This document shows, in pieces, positions 5,625-5,991 of a stretch of 5,991 nucleotides of DNA. Both the position numbers and the translations under genes were made by a program. The stretch comes from Spirochaeta sp. (GTDB lineage Bacteria; Spirochaetota; Spirochaetia; DSM-27196; Alkalispirochaetaceae): assembly GCA_007117185.1 (NCBI GenBank), contig SKHA01000332.1, positions 1-5,991 of the forward strand, read 5' to 3'. The notes under the pieces are model-generated. The model was not told the DNA's origin, did no database searches, and saw only the letters and a program-made list of their open reading frames with translations. How positions within the stretch are numbered: the stretch's first letter is position 1; every line of letters starts with the position of its first letter.

Positions 5625-5991
5625 ATGTGGGTATCAACTGAGTCAGCAGTTCCAGGATTGAGCACCAGGATTCTGTATGCTGCGGTAATCATGGTTCTTC
5701 TCGTACCGGCACACGTCCGTGCCACACCCCTGGAACCCCTTGTGTTTGCACCGTTACCGCTCACCAATGCTGACAGCGCTGTTGCCGGGAGCCGCGATCT
5801 GGTTGGCTACATGGAAGAAATCCTTGGTCGCACCGTACAGATCACGTTTGAACGGGATTACGCCACCATTCTGGAACGGTTTGCCCGCGACGAGATTCAT
5901 CTGGCCCACCTGGGCCCCCTGCCCTACATTGCCCTTCGGGCGGCATTTCCCCATGCGGAACCGCTGGTGCTCTTCCGGGAGTCCGACGGTA
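5625..5991 (+). CDS. PhnD-like periplasmic binding protein or domain (phosphate/phosphonate type), N-terminal part
   Basis: Open to the right edge; 122 residues are visible from the ATG at 5625-5627. Residues 15-33 (RILYAAVIMVLLVPAHVRA) form a signal peptide or signal anchor with a possible cleavage after A33. The following LEPLVFAPLPLTNADSAV, DLVGYMEEILGRTVQITFERDYATILERFARDEIHLAHLGPLPYIALRA has the PhnD/phosphonate-binding layout: a first strand reading (L)VFAPLP, 'L..Y[ML]E..LGR.V', a 'Y.....RF...EI..A.LGP..Y' block. These are lipid- or water-phase receptors for oxyanions in ABC importers, but the same domain also occurs as the sensor part of histidine kinases and cyclases. No start has a good Shine-Dalgarno: TTG at 5658 and ATG at 5691 are alternatives, and the frame stays open back to GTG 5541. 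Family call fairly sure; ligand and full architecture unknown. Confidence 0.7.
   Translation, partial: MWVSTESAVPGLSTRILYAAVIMVLLVPAHVRATPLEPLVFAPLPLTNADSAVAGSRDLVGYMEEILGRTVQITFERDYATILERFARDEIHLAHLGPLPYIALRAAFPHAEPLVLFRESDG

Overview
The window comes from a GC-rich bacterium. The best guess is a free-living spirochaete (Spirochaeta/Alkalispirochaeta-like). This rests mainly on the DctP signal peptide, which ends in VFAGGRAE; the 'FAGG..E' ending is very common in spirochaete solute-binding proteins. The sequence alone does not prove the assignment. Genes are tightly packed, no gap exceeds about 135 bases, and there are no RNA genes, IS elements or CRISPR arrays that I can see.

Left part (1-1283, minus strand): the start of a TRAP-type uptake operon. 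dctP (periplasmic solute-binding protein) has its own well-formed promoter and Shine-Dalgarno. A long stem-loop separates it from dctQ (small membrane subunit), which runs off the left edge. The substrate cannot be told from sequence.

Middle (1345-5528): a potassium-homeostasis module. trkH (K+ channel-like uptake subunit, minus strand) is divergent from a two-component pair, a KdpD-type histidine kinase and a KdpE-type response regulator (plus strand, stop and start overlapping by 1 base). The kinase lacks the classical N-terminal KdpD domain and begins directly at the Usp-like domain. No kdpFABC pump is present in the window. The 132-base divergent gap holds two tandem direct-repeat elements, TTTACAT-N4-TTGATAT and TTGACAC-N4-TTTACAC. 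They have 11-base half-site spacing and lie 31 bases apart. The second closely resembles the operator I remember for E. coli KdpE upstream of kdpFABC. The most interesting reading is that a short KdpD/KdpE system has been attached to Trk uptake (and to itself) through conserved KdpE boxes.

Right part (5529-5991, plus strand): a short intergenic region with a perfect 12-base palindrome, a weak terminator-like hairpin and a candidate promoter. It leads into the beginning of a PhnD-like (phosphate/phosphonate-type) periplasmic binding protein or domain that is cut by the window edge.
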